NCBI RefSeq assembly: GCF_001748365.1 | Contig: NZ_BDHH01000004.1 | Location: 163,174 to 227,173, forward strand | Direction of reading: 5' to 3' | Length of the DNA stretch: 64,000 nucleotides | From: Fusibacter sp. 3D3 | GTDB taxonomy: Bacteria > Bacillota > Clostridia > Peptostreptococcales > Acidaminobacteraceae | Shown here: positions 34,472 to 43,704 of the stretch, one piece after another | Numbering within the stretch: position 1 is the first letter of the stretch | How the letters are laid out: every line of letters begins with the position of its first letter | Position numbers and translations under genes: made by a program | Notes under the pieces: model-generated | What the model was told of the DNA's origin: nothing | The model's input: only the letters and a program-made list of their open reading frames with translations | Database searches by the model: none

Positions 34472-35029
34472 TTACAACTTTACCCTATCGATAATTTTAC
34501 GATAGATATCAATCAAGTAAGGTTCATTGGAATGTGCCTCTAATGCCGTAACAGGCACCCACTTAACGCCGCTGTTCTCATCCGGTTTAACAACAAGCGC
34601 CTCGTTTTCATCCGCTATGAGCACATACGTGATATTTAGATGTAAATGAGCAGAGACATACCGACTTCCTTTTATATGACCATATACAGGAAGGATATCT
34701 ATTGAAATAATTTCTTCTGAAAAGGGTTTTATGGCTTTCACGCCAGTTTCTTCTATCGCTTCCCGAATGGCGACTTCTAAAAAATCTGCGTTACCATCTA
34801 CATGTCCCCCTGTCCACGTCCACGTCTTGTAAATATTATGATGAACCATTAAAACTTTACTCAAATCCGCATTCATAATCAACCCAGAACTTGTCAAATG
34901 CGCTACTTGATTTTCACGAGTGAGGATGGTTTTAGGGTGATGCGCTATAAATTCTAAAATGACCAACCGATCATTTATTTCCTGTTCATTGATCGGTTCA
35001 AACCTTTGTATCCCTTTTAAATACTCCAT
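34472..35029 (-). CDS. NUDIX hydrolase
   Basis: 185 residues. Complete NUDIX box: GGHVDGNADFLEVAIREA followed by IEETGV, with the GX5EX7REUXEEXGU spacing. Such enzymes hydrolyse nucleoside diphosphates linked to other groups. The N-terminal 40 residues and the preceding THLTSSGLIM-like segment (AHLTSSGLIMN) resemble other clostridial NUDIX proteins of unassigned substrate. ATG preceded by GGAG. Confidence 0.9.
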   Translation of the reverse strand: MEYLKGIQRFEPINEQEINDRLVILEFIAHHPKTILTRENQVAHLTSSGLIMNADLSKVLMVHHNIYKTWTWTGGHVDGNADFLEVAIREAIEETGVKAIKPFSEEIISIDILPVYGHIKGSRYVSAHLHLNITYVLIADENEALVVKPDENSGVKWVPVTALEAHSNEPYLIDIYRKIIDRVKL

Positions 35030-35117
35030 GTTAATCTCCTTAAGCTATCCTTTTCGACTTTTGACACTTTATTTTTTTGTTTTTACAAAATTGTCACAGT
35101 TCTCTAAGTATAAACCG

Positions 35118-35146
35118 TTGACAAAATGCAATTTATTTGATAAATT
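35118..35146 (+). promoter_or_regulatory. Probable hydE promoter
   Basis: TTGACA (35118-35123), 17-base spacer, TAAATT (35141-35146). About 180 bp of leader follows before hydE; I see no recognisable regulatory RNA there. Confidence 0.65.
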
Positions 35147-35326
35147 ATTAACAAGTAATCTATCTTATCTTTTGATTGTTTTGACTTTTAATAGATGAGA
35201 TTCATACAACATTCAACCTAAGGGCTAAGAAATATCTGAACTCAAAGGAAGTAGTGACCTTTTTATATGGATTCCCATTACTTTCACGTGCTCTTAGAAG
35301 CATTTTTTTATTTTTTGGGAGGTCAT

Positions 35327-36418
35327 ATGAATTCTATTAAAAGCTTAATTGACACTTTATACGATACGGCAAATTTAACGGATGATCAACTGTTAATGAT
35401 ATTAACCGAAATAAAATCAACCGAAGACCTGCAATATCTTTTCGACAAAGCCGTTTCTAAAAAAGCATCCCATTATAAGGATGCCGTCTACATGAGAGGT
35501 CTCATTGAATTTACGAATTATTGCAAGCAGAACTGCAACTACTGCGGCATCAGAGGCCTCAACACCACCGTGGATCGCTATCGACTTGACAAAGATATGA
35601 TCTTATCCTGTTGTAAAGAAGGTTATCAATTAGGCTATAGAACCTTTGTATTGCAAGGAGGGGAAGATCCCTATTATACGGATGCACGCTTAGTTGAAAT
35701 TATAAAAGCTATAAAAATTCAACATCCAGATTGCGCCGTTACGCTTTCGATAGGTGAACGTTCTAGGGAAAGCTATGTTGCGCTTAAAATGGCAGGTGTG
35801 GATCGATATCTTCTAAGACACGAAACCGCTTCTAAAGAATTGTATGAATCTTTGCACCCAAATATGAGTTTTGAAAATAGAAGAGAATGTCTCTACACAT
35901 TAAAAGCGCTAGGCTACCAAGTTGGCGCTGGCTTCATGGTTGGCTTACCTAATCAAACAGATGAAGACCTTGTCAAGGATTTAAGATTTTTAAAAATATT
36001 ATCTCCCGAAATGATTGGCATCGGTCCATACATTCCCCATGAACACACACCCCTTAAAGGGGCACATGGCGGTACTGTGGAAAAAACCCTAATCTTGCTT
36101 GCATTGACGCGCTTACTCGTTCCTAAGGCACTGCTCCCATCCACTACAGCAATGGGAACCCTCGATCCCAAAGGACGCGAAAAAGCACTCAAAGCTGGTG
36201 CAAATGTGGTTATGCCCAACTTATCTCCTACTGATGTCAGAGAAAAATATGAACTTTATAAAGATAAAATTTGTACAGGTGATGAAGCCGCGCATTGCAG
36301 ACAATGTATTGAGGGCAGAATTAAAAGTGCTGGATTCTCTGTAGACATGGGAAGAGGCGATCATGCAAATTTCAAATCGGAGCACTCTTCAAAGGCGCTT
36401 TTTACCATTGTCGAGTAG
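35327..36418 (+). CDS. hydE: [FeFe]-hydrogenase H-cluster radical SAM maturase HydE
   Basis: 363 residues from the ATG at 35327 (GGGAGG four bases upstream), the usual HydE length. Radical SAM cluster Cys66, Cys70 and Cys73 (TNYCKQNCNYCGIRG), then VLQGGEDPYY, and DRYLLRHETASKELYESLHP which is typical of HydE. It helps build the diiron subcluster of [FeFe]-hydrogenase. hydF, hydG and the hydrogenase itself are not in this window. PylB or a related maturase is the alternative, but the DRYLLRHET motif favours HydE. Confidence 0.9.
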   Translation: MNSIKSLIDTLYDTANLTDDQLLMILTEIKSTEDLQYLFDKAVSKKASHYKDAVYMRGLIEFTNYCKQNCNYCGIRGLNTTVDRYRLDKDMILSCCKEGYQLGYRTFVLQGGEDPYYTDARLVEIIKAIKIQHPDCAVTLSIGERSRESYVALKMAGVDRYLLRHETASKELYESLHPNMSFENRRECLYTLKALGYQVGAGFMVGLPNQTDEDLVKDLRFLKILSPEMIGIGPYIPHEHTPLKGAHGGTVEKTLILLALTRLLVPKALLPSTTAMGTLDPKGREKALKAGANVVMPNLSPTDVREKYELYKDKICTGDEAAHCRQCIEGRIKSAGFSVDMGRGDHANFKSEHSSKALFTIVE

Positions 36419-36441
36419 CCTTTCGCAAACATGCGTTATAT

Positions 36442-37980
36442 CTATATGTGCGCTTTGAGGGCTTGTTGATTTTTTATGGCATTCCCCAATTGTTCTGATA
36501 AAAATGTCATAAGTTCGATATCTTCATTTGAAAAGACATGACTCCTAAAGGCATCCATATTAATCAGTCCATAAAGTAGTCCATCAACCATTATCGGGGT
36601 ACTCAGGGTAGAGCGTATCGGTAAGTTTTCACTATTTTTTAGAATTTCAGCAAAACCATCCGTAAATTTTTCTTGAATATCATTGATGATAATCGGATTA
36701 GAAAACACCCCATTTGTCACTTTATAGACAAACGACTTTTCGAATTCAATTTGATAAGAATCCGCTTTATCTCGATCATAGCCTCTACAAGCAATCACCT
36801 TTAATTTTGAATCTTCCACTTTTAAGATACAGGCAAGATCAGCATGCGTAATGTGAGTCATCATATGCGTCAGCACGTATTCGAAGAGGTCAATCATCTC
36901 CATCTTTTGAAGCATCAGGGGATTCAATTTGATCAAGATGTCTTTAACCGCCGATAATTTTTCAATCCGCTCTTCATTTCTTTTGCGCTCAGTGACATCA
37001 AAACCTGTGATCAACACACCGCTTGTGTCCACAGTGGTAAATTTAACATTTAGCCAAATCTGAACATCATTTGAAAGTCTAAGCGGAATTTCTCTCAAGA
37101 TTGTGCTTTCTGATGTTTTTTGCGTCGCTCGATACGAAGCATGTAACCGTCCGTATGCTTCTTCAGTAAATATTTTTTTGAAATCACTCATCACTTGAAC
37201 AGAATCAACTCGAATGCCGTAATTATTGTAAAGCCAATGGTTGGAATAAACCACATGATCTTCTTCATTCATGAGAAAAATAGCTGCATTTATAGCACTT
37301 GTTAAAGCTCTAAACTTCGCTTCCGCTTCTTCGATATTCATAAGGTGAATCGATTGCTTTAAGAGCTCCCCATTTAAGTGATAATTGGCGACGTTGAGTT
37401 CATCCATAAGTTTTTCTTGCTTTTGAGTCAATTGAATGCTTCTATGATGTGCAAAATACCGATCTCTACCAAAGAATGTCGCCAAAACAGAAAGCAATAA
37501 AACCAAAGCAATGCTAAAAATTTTGTCGCGTTCATTAGTGCCATTATAAAAAAAGCCCATCAACAGGGTACTCCCAAGTATGCCCATCGGAAAAAGTAAC
37601 CTTACGAAATCCAGTACAAAATAATAAAGTATAAAAACCATCAAGGTAATCATCAAAGCAGATTGTACAGAACTCGGAGACATGACGAAATCAAAAGCCC
37701 TTGTAATCATTAAAAAGATCAAGAATCCCTCTACCCAAAATGTTTTTTTGCTGAATTTCAAAGCGATTAAGAATATCAGAATGCCACCAAAGACGATTTC
37801 ATTACAGAAACTCCCCGCCATACCCGCATGCAATCCACTAGCAAATGAATAAAAAAACAATTGAACAAGTAAATAAATAACGCCGAAATTAAACACTGTA
37901 TTTCGATCCTGTATATTCATGTGTTCATCTGCGTCTGCACTAATTTCTATGCCGAGAATTGATCGCAATTTATCTCTCAT
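36442..37980 (-). CDS. Membrane PAS-GAF sensor protein without output domain
   Basis: 512 residues. About seven membrane helices (residues 25-185), a short coiled linker, a PAS domain (about 215-330, with IFLMNEEDHVVYSNHW and LITGFDVTERKRNEER), then a GAF domain (about 345-505, ACILKVEDSKLKVIACRGYD and STLSTPIMVDGLLYGLINMD). The protein ends right after GAF, with no kinase, GGDEF or HD domain. It may act through a partner or be a truncated sensor. ATG with AAAGGG upstream. Confidence 0.82.
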   Translation of the reverse strand: MRDKLRSILGIEISADADEHMNIQDRNTVFNFGVIYLLVQLFFYSFASGLHAGMAGSFCNEIVFGGILIFLIALKFSKKTFWVEGFLIFLMITRAFDFVMSPSSVQSALMITLMVFILYYFVLDFVRLLFPMGILGSTLLMGFFYNGTNERDKIFSIALVLLLSVLATFFGRDRYFAHHRSIQLTQKQEKLMDELNVANYHLNGELLKQSIHLMNIEEAEAKFRALTSAINAAIFLMNEEDHVVYSNHWLYNNYGIRVDSVQVMSDFKKIFTEEAYGRLHASYRATQKTSESTILREIPLRLSNDVQIWLNVKFTTVDTSGVLITGFDVTERKRNEERIEKLSAVKDILIKLNPLMLQKMEMIDLFEYVLTHMMTHITHADLACILKVEDSKLKVIACRGYDRDKADSYQIEFEKSFVYKVTNGVFSNPIIINDIQEKFTDGFAEILKNSENLPIRSTLSTPIMVDGLLYGLINMDAFRSHVFSNEDIELMTFLSEQLGNAIKNQQALKAHI

Positions 37981-38025
37981 AAAGTCACATCCCTTTCTTC
38001 TGTTTAATTGCTATAATGCATTTAT

Positions 38026-38284
38026 ACCCAAATTGGAGATTATGTCACTATTGGTCACAATGCTGTAGTTCACGGATGTACGATAGAAGACCACTGCCTT
38101 ATCGGCATGAGTGCCACCATTTTCTCTTGTGCTCAGCGTTCCTGGGAAAGTAACAAAAACATTAGAGACAGACATTTCAGCGGTTCATGCGCAAGCCATT
38201 AAATACAAAACATTATGGACGGAACGCTATGGGTTTTTAAAGGATGCCGGTGGCGAAGTATACCAAGGCGAAAAGATCATCTAA
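38026..38284 (+). pseudogene. Gamma-carbonic anhydrase-like hexapeptide protein, relic
   Basis: One frame reads IGDYVTIGHNAVVHGCTIED and HCLIGMSATIFSCA, the left-handed beta-helix of gamma-class carbonic anhydrase-like (YrdA/PaaY) proteins with their histidine ligands. After about 38140 the frame is lost. A second frame then gives DISAVHAQAIKYKTLW to GEVYQGEKII and a stop at 38282-38284, matching the C-terminal helix. There is no start codon or 5' half, and the middle is deleted. It is a dead fragment upstream of the next gene. Confidence 0.75.
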
Positions 38285-38392
38285 TAGAGTCTGTTGATAA
38301 AATTTTTATAGACATTTTATCTTAATTTTAATTCTCTTCTTACTGAATACATGTTAAAATAGTAATTGTATTAGCTAAAAGGAGTGTGCAGA

Positions 38393-38824
38393 ATGAGTAC
38401 AACAAGTATGATCATTATTGGTGTGATTTTAGTCTTAGCGATTGGCGGCGCTTTCGCATTGTATCAATACCAAAAAAAGAATCTAGAAAAACTATTTACA
38501 CAAGTCTATGAAACGTCAAAGCAAGTGCCTAAGCAAAAGAAAAACAGTTTTCAATTGTTGATGTTTAAGGAAGCCATGTCCGCATCCCTTAAAAAATCTA
38601 AAAAAGCACCTAGTTCTAATCCACTTAATAATCCTAAATATATTGAAATTCAGATGATGCACATGTCAAGAATTCTCAAAGACACTTCAAGTGTTAAGGA
38701 TAAAAAAGTTAAAAGGGCTCTTCGCCTGCTTAAAGATTATCAAGCTTGGGAAACAGCACAAAATGCTAAAAACAAACAGGCTTCCCAATCCAAATCATCG
38801 TCAAAGCCTCAGAAAAACAACTAA
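38393..38824 (+). CDS. Membrane-anchored basic protein of unknown function
   Basis: 143 residues from the ATG at 38393 (AAAGGAG eight bases upstream). One N-terminal transmembrane helix (residues 4-24, MIIIGVILVLAIGGAFALYQ), then a helical, lysine-rich cytoplasmic or surface part ending in a low-complexity Gln/Ser/Lys tail. No family recognised. Its own strong terminator follows. Confidence 0.7.
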   Translation: MSTTSMIIIGVILVLAIGGAFALYQYQKKNLEKLFTQVYETSKQVPKQKKNSFQLLMFKEAMSASLKKSKKAPSSNPLNNPKYIEIQMMHMSRILKDTSSVKDKKVKRALRLLKDYQAWETAQNAKNKQASQSKSSSKPQKNN

Positions 38825-38828
38825 AACG

Positions 38829-38863
38829 AAGCCCCTGTCAGTTCATGACAGAGGCTTTTTTTT
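38829..38863 (+). terminator. Intrinsic terminator
   Basis: AGCC.CTGTCA GTTCA TGACAG.GGCT followed by eight T. Confidence 0.92.
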
Positions 38864-38883
38864 GCTTTTATACTGAATCTCTA

Positions 38884-41800
38884 TTACTCATTGATTAGTC
38901 CCGCTTTGATTAAAAGGTTTCTAAGTGCTGCTAAAGTTTCTGCATGCGTTAAATTCTCTTTTAATCCCAAATCATGATCGGAACGCCCTACAAAGACCTT
39001 CCCATCCAATACACTTTGAATATACGGTTTTGACCAATTTGAAACACTTTCATTGTCTTCGATTTTAAAACCTGAAGATCCAGCAATCCCCTCATAATTT
39101 GCAAGTTCCATTGCCTTTGAAAATAACACCATGGCTTCTTCTCGTGTTATTTCACTGTTTGGTTTAAAAGAACCATCTTCATAACCACTGACGAATCCCC
39201 AATGGCTTGCTAGTGCAATTCCAATAGCGTTCTGATCCGTCTTTTTAATATCTGTAAATGTAGTTTCAAAGTTAGCATCACTTCTGTAAAGTCCAAGCGC
39301 TCTAACCATATAGGTGGCGAATTCTCCTCTTGTCACATTTTGATCTGCATTAAATTGATCATAATTCACAAGAATGAGGCGCGATGCCATATCATTCACT
39401 GTTGATTCAGACCAATGTCCCTCCACTGAATTCACAGTTATCGGATTGCTGATCACAGAATAAATTGAATTGGTTAAAGAATTAATTTCTGCATATATTT
39501 TACCATTTTCAGTGTATACTCTTGTCGGTACTTGATTGTAGGTACGCTCAGGATCAAAGACAATCCCAGTGGTGATATCCGAGATATTTACCCCCTCTGG
39601 CATTTCAAATCCTCTTTTTACATACTGTTTGAAGGTGTCAATGGCAACGGTCTCAGTCGTCCCATCATTTCGAGTCACAACTGCAGATACTTTAAATTGA
39701 GTAGGTGGCACCATTATTTTTCCATTATTGTCCCCTATTTTTTGAGTGATCTCAGCTTGTTCTGCTGTGGTGAAATGATCCAGCTGAATATAAAACTGAA
39801 TACTTTTCAAATTATCTTGAGCCACTGCGAGCCTACTTGCAATTGCATCTACGGTTAATTCTTCCGCTGGAATTCTATAAGTTTTATTGCCCGCATTAAT
39901 CAAAATATCAAATTTATTTTGATCCATTTGTTTTACCGTGGCGCCGTTAAGACCAATTACGGTGGAATCTGCTGTCGTATCTTGTACATTAATCGTCGCC
40001 AAGTTTCTAATAGGTGTTTGTGAACCGGCTGCTGTTTTGAGCAACTCATCCAGTACCTTTTGCATAGACACATCATCTATTATCACTTTTACTTTAGATT
40101 TACCATTTTCAATCGTTCTTGCTTCATTAGAAACTTTTTGCTTCACACCATTGACTTCAACCATTGCATTATCAATAACGGCTCCAGAAGAAGACGATGA
40201 TCCTCCTCCACTAGATTTATCATCATCGTTGCCCCCTGATGATTGTACCACGACATTAACACTTGCCTTTAAGTTATTTGGATTTAAATAGTCGCTTGAC
40301 GATGCGATCGTTCCCGCGAACACGTAGGTGCCAGCAGTATTGCCCTCATATGGTGGTGTACCGCCGTCCCATACCACAGCTGCACTGCTTGTGGTTGAAT
40401 TGCTCAAACTAAACGAAACCGTCGCTGGCAATCCCACTGCACTGAGCACTGTGCCATTTGGCACTGTGATGACGTTTATCGCACTCATGGTTGTGATCGT
40501 TGGCATTACAGGAGATGCCACTACAACATTAACACTTGCCTTTAAGTTGTTTGGATTTAAATAGTCACTTGACGATGCGATCGTTCCCGCGAACACGTAG
40601 GTGCCAGCAGTATTGCCCTCATATGGTGGCGTCCCGCCGTCCCATACCACGGCTGCACTGCTTGTGGTTGAATTGCTCAAACTAAACGAAACCGTCGCTG
40701 GCAATCCCACTGCACTGAGCACTGTGCCATTTGGCACTGTGATGACGTTTATCGCACTCATGGTTGTGATCGTTGGCATTACAGGAGATGCCACTACAAC
40801 ACTAACGCTTGCTTTTAAGTTATTTGGATTGTAGACATCATGCCCTAAACTCAAAGCGCCACTAAAAGTATACGTCCCTGCAGTATTGCCATCATAAGCA
40901 GGCGTACCACCATCCCATACCACTGCTGCACTGGTGGTGGACGGGGTTGAATTACTCAAATTAATCGAAACTGTCGCTGGTAAAGCCACTGCACTTAATT
41001 CAGTTCCGTTATCCACATGGATTGTCGAAAGCGTTCCCACACTGGTCACACTGACGATGTGATTTTTAACGGACAAATTTGAAAACGCATCAACCTCTGT
41101 ACTCGTGCCCTGCTCAACAAGGTTATTCGTCCCTGTTTTCGTGTAACTCACCTTTACCGCTGTATCTGTAGATTCAATATTAGAATCTAAAGTTAAATCA
41201 ATCACCGAACCACTGACCACTGCACTTATCACTTGAGGATTGGATGAAACGCCACTCAATGTAAATGCAGATGGATCTGCTGGGCCATTGACCATATCAT
41301 ATAATAGCGTTATTTTTACATGAATTCTATCTACTGTATCCGCATAACCCAAGATTCTATTGACACTCGTGCTATTGGAAGTAAAATAAATACTCCCGCC
41401 AGTATCAACTTGGGTCCCCCAAGGCGTATAGGTTTCAGTACTATAGGTTTCAATTTTAGTGCCTGATAAGTCAAATTTTTGAATTGATTTATCCGTTGCC
41501 GAAGAAACATACACATAACCGTCTTTTCCTACTGAGGCCCAGTACGGAGAATTTACACTTGCAAAATCCGATTGCACACCACTTGAATCCACTTTTACGA
41601 TTTTATTATTTCTTTGATCTGCTATATAAAGATTATCGTTCACATCAATGCCCATACCAATAAGCGAGGTCGAATTTGGTGTTGATCCAATTAAAAAAGT
41701 TGTGAATACAGCACTATTAGAACCATCTGCATCCATTTTGTATATTTTACCATTAGTATAATCCGCTGCATATATTTTGTCGTTACTGTCCACAACAAGG

Positions 41801-42177
41801 CCCGTCATTAACCCAAGACCAGTACCCTTAAGAATCGTTTTATTGCCTACCAAATCGATGCTTGCAATTTTTTGGCCCGAATGTTCCGCTACAATCAAAT
41901 TCCCACTGCTATCAAAAGCAATCCCTACTGGTTGGGACACATTTGTCGTCACCGTCGTAAGGTTAGAACCATCTTTATCCATCTTGACGATCTTGTTCCC
42001 ACTATAATCAGAAACATATATTTTCTCACCTGGTCCAATGATGATTCCCATTGCCCCATTTAACCCCAAAGCGATCACTTCACCTGAATAAGGCACCACT
42101 GCATATGCCAATCCCCCTGTCAAGAAAAGCGTCATACACAACATCGTCGTTACAAGTAACAAACTTATTTTTTTCAT
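38884..42177 (-). CDS. S-layer homology surface protein with NHL propeller and Ig-like repeats
   Basis: 1097 residues with a Sec signal peptide (first 26 or so). Residues about 30-290 form an NHL-type beta-propeller (repeats such as GIAFDSSGNLIVAEHSGQKI and GIDVNDNLYIADQRNNKI). Then come cell-adhesion-like segments and three bacterial Ig-like domains, the last two being near-identical 91-residue copies (GTVLSAVGLPATVSFSLS). A Gly/Ser-rich linker with an acidic run follows. The last 180 residues hold SLH modules (EGHWSESTVNDMASRLILVN, NVTRGEFATYMVRALGLY, NSEITREEAMVLFSKAMELA) that bind secondary cell-wall polymer. It is a wall-anchored surface protein; ligand unknown. Confidence 0.9.
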   Translation of the reverse strand: MKKISLLLVTTMLCMTLFLTGGLAYAVVPYSGEVIALGLNGAMGIIIGPGEKIYVSDYSGNKIVKMDKDGSNLTTVTTNVSQPVGIAFDSSGNLIVAEHSGQKIASIDLVGNKTILKGTGLGLMTGLVVDSNDKIYAADYTNGKIYKMDADGSNSAVFTTFLIGSTPNSTSLIGMGIDVNDNLYIADQRNNKIVKVDSSGVQSDFASVNSPYWASVGKDGYVYVSSATDKSIQKFDLSGTKIETYSTETYTPWGTQVDTGGSIYFTSNSTSVNRILGYADTVDRIHVKITLLYDMVNGPADPSAFTLSGVSSNPQVISAVVSGSVIDLTLDSNIESTDTAVKVSYTKTGTNNLVEQGTSTEVDAFSNLSVKNHIVSVTSVGTLSTIHVDNGTELSAVALPATVSINLSNSTPSTTSAAVVWDGGTPAYDGNTAGTYTFSGALSLGHDVYNPNNLKASVSVVVASPVMPTITTMSAINVITVPNGTVLSAVGLPATVSFSLSNSTTSSAAVVWDGGTPPYEGNTAGTYVFAGTIASSSDYLNPNNLKASVNVVVASPVMPTITTMSAINVITVPNGTVLSAVGLPATVSFSLSNSTTSSAAVVWDGGTPPYEGNTAGTYVFAGTIASSSDYLNPNNLKASVNVVVQSSGGNDDDKSSGGGSSSSSGAVIDNAMVEVNGVKQKVSNEARTIENGKSKVKVIIDDVSMQKVLDELLKTAAGSQTPIRNLATINVQDTTADSTVIGLNGATVKQMDQNKFDILINAGNKTYRIPAEELTVDAIASRLAVAQDNLKSIQFYIQLDHFTTAEQAEITQKIGDNNGKIMVPPTQFKVSAVVTRNDGTTETVAIDTFKQYVKRGFEMPEGVNISDITTGIVFDPERTYNQVPTRVYTENGKIYAEINSLTNSIYSVISNPITVNSVEGHWSESTVNDMASRLILVNYDQFNADQNVTRGEFATYMVRALGLYRSDANFETTFTDIKKTDQNAIGIALASHWGFVSGYEDGSFKPNSEITREEAMVLFSKAMELANYEGIAGSSGFKIEDNESVSNWSKPYIQSVLDGKVFVGRSDHDLGLKENLTHAETLAALRNLLIKAGLINE
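40255..40800. repeat. Two 273-bp direct repeats in the SLH protein gene
   Basis: Units 40255-40527 and 40528-40800 differ at only a handful of positions, mostly synonymous. They encode one Ig-like domain each. A third, diverged unit follows at about 40801-41060. The near identity points to recent duplication or gene conversion. Confidence 0.95.
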
Positions 42178-42196
42178 TCAAATCCTCCTGTGATAT

Positions 42197-42224
42197 ACTA
42201 TAACTTTTATGCATAAAAAGACAA
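42197..42224 (-). promoter_or_regulatory. Possible promoter of the SLH gene
   Basis: Minus strand TTGTCT (42224-42219), 16-base spacer, TATAGT (42202-42197), about 20 bp before the start codon's ribosome site. Confidence 0.45.
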
Positions 42225-42263
42225 GCTCTATCCCCATCTTTTATAACCCTATTCAAATTTTAA

Positions 42264-42908
42264 TTAAAGCAAAAACACGGCACTCACAATCCTCACAGCA
42301 ATCGCGTAGCAAAGTGCGAAGACCAGCACTACCGCTGTATTACTCACTCTTGTGATTTCAATGGGCTCTGTACCCTCTTGATTCACTGGAAAATAAGCTT
42401 TATAGCTCAATCCGTAATCCAACAAATTGGAAAGTATTGTTAAAATAATCGTATATTTAAAAAGCTCGCCTATCCTATCGAGCATTTCATTTAAGAGTGC
42501 CCTTAGCAAGATCGGATCAAACATCACATCTACGAACGTGCCTTCAGCGACTTTAAGACCCAAAATGCCTAAAACAATTAATACTGAAAATAACACAAAG
42601 AGCTTAATCGTCATACTATAAAAGCGTCTACCAATCGCACTTTCTGATAAAAGTCCTTTTTTCATAGGAAAAAAATAACCTCTATACTCATGTGAGTACT
42701 CTTTCACCGATATTTTTGCCACGTCTTGGCTTAACAGGTTGCGAATACTGTCATCATCTTCTACTATAATAGAGGTATTAGGCTCTGTGCAGAGTTTTAA
42801 ATAGCTATCTTTTCTTTCCTTACTGATGTCATCAATATGCAGCACCTCTCCATACTTCATATGTATGCTCAAAGCATAAAGGTTATGCTCTTGTTTTCTA
42901 ACACTCAT
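42264..42908 (-). CDS. Membrane protein of unknown function
   Basis: 214 residues from the ATG at 42908 (GGAGG six bases upstream). The N-terminal 95 residues are soluble and charged (HMKYGEVLHIDDISKERKDS). Then there are three hydrophobic segments: about 105-128 (IKLFVLFSVLIVLGILGL), 155-175 and the C-terminal 190-213. No family recognised. Confidence 0.65.
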   Translation of the reverse strand: MSVRKQEHNLYALSIHMKYGEVLHIDDISKERKDSYLKLCTEPNTSIIVEDDDSIRNLLSQDVAKISVKEYSHEYRGYFFPMKKGLLSESAIGRRFYSMTIKLFVLFSVLIVLGILGLKVAEGTFVDVMFDPILLRALLNEMLDRIGELFKYTIILTILSNLLDYGLSYKAYFPVNQEGTEPIEITRVSNTAVVLVFALCYAIAVRIVSAVFLL

Positions 42909-43006
42909 AAAAAACCTCCGTTGTTTTTGTTTCGTATCATTTATAACCCAATCAGCGCATGAATAAACATTAGAATTATTATAACATAACACCATTTAAA
43001 TTCATA

Positions 43007-43040
43007 TAAAGAAGACCCCCTCAAGACTAGGTCTTCTTTA
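43007..43040. terminator. Perfect 11-bp hairpin
   Basis: TAAAGAAGACC pairs with GGTCTTCTTTA around a 12-base loop, between the 43170 and 42908 genes. No clear T-tract; could be a weak bidirectional terminator. Confidence 0.4.
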
Positions 43041-43148
43041 ATACACCTTTGTATATGATTAGAGTAAAACATCCGAATTTAAGGCTAAAGTATTGAGTCA
43101 TTATAGCATATAAAGATTATCCTTTATATTTTTTTGCATAGAACGTCC

Positions 43149-43181
43149 AAAAAAAGACACCAAATGTTTTTAAGTGGTGTT
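43149..43181 (-). terminator. Intrinsic terminator overlapping a stop codon
   Basis: Minus strand AACACCACTT and its partner TTGGTGTC form a hairpin followed by seven T. The left arm contains the last codons and stop of the 43170 gene. Confidence 0.8.
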
Positions 43182-43646
43182 CTGAATCTGCTTAAATGCT
43201 TCAAGTTCTGTAATAAAGGCTTGTTTTGTCTCTATCATTTCAATTAAAACATAATACGAAATAGAACTGGTTATGAGCTCACTGGTTACCAATCTGCCTT
43301 TTATGTCTACCAAAAGTGCATAAATAGATTTCTCAATCTCAATAGCATAATCCAACAGAATCTTGCGGTCCCTAATCTGAGGCGCCGTGAAAAGCCGTGA
43401 AAACTGATTTACAAGCGAAGAAATTTTATCATATGTGCCAAAATCAATAGCCTCTGCCATCTCATCTGTGATATTGGCGATCATATTTTGGTAGTGTTTG
43501 ATATCTGTATCTACCGCTATAATCATCACTTGAACCATCATTCTGACTCTAACATCGCCACTATTTTCTTTAATTTTTTCATAAATAGCTCGTTTTTTCT
43601 TTGCAACCTCAATGCCTTTGCTCAAAACATCTCTAATGTCATACAT
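43170..43646 (-). CDS. Helical protein of unknown function
   Basis: 158 residues, all predicted helix, no membrane segment. A four-helix bundle is plausible (VLSKGIEVAKKKRAIYEKI at the start, then DIKHYQNMIANI, YAIEIEKSIYALLVDIKG, IEMIETKQAFITELEAF). This resembles ferritin-like or DUF-type bundles, but metal ligands (ExxH pairs) are not convincing, so I do not assign it. No strong ribosome site; ATG at 43646. Confidence 0.6.
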   Translation of the reverse strand: MYDIRDVLSKGIEVAKKKRAIYEKIKENSGDVRVRMMVQVMIIAVDTDIKHYQNMIANITDEMAEAIDFGTYDKISSLVNQFSRLFTAPQIRDRKILLDYAIEIEKSIYALLVDIKGRLVTSELITSSISYYVLIEMIETKQAFITELEAFKQIQNTT

Positions 43647-43704
43647 ATAAACACCGTCCCTGCTAAATTTCTATGCCCAATATTATTTTGACTGTATACC
43701 CATA

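Noticed and set aside
39532-40834. Several long plus-strand frames opposite the SLH gene
   Set aside because: They mirror the Ig-like repeats and lack start signals; shadows of the real gene.
38884-42177. A CRISPR array, considered because of the repeats
   Set aside because: The repeats are 273-bp coding units without spacers; nothing in the window has CRISPR geometry.
43170-43646. Ferritin/rubrerythrin assignment for the all-helical protein
   Set aside because: Length and helices fit, but the expected Glu/His metal ligands are not in place.
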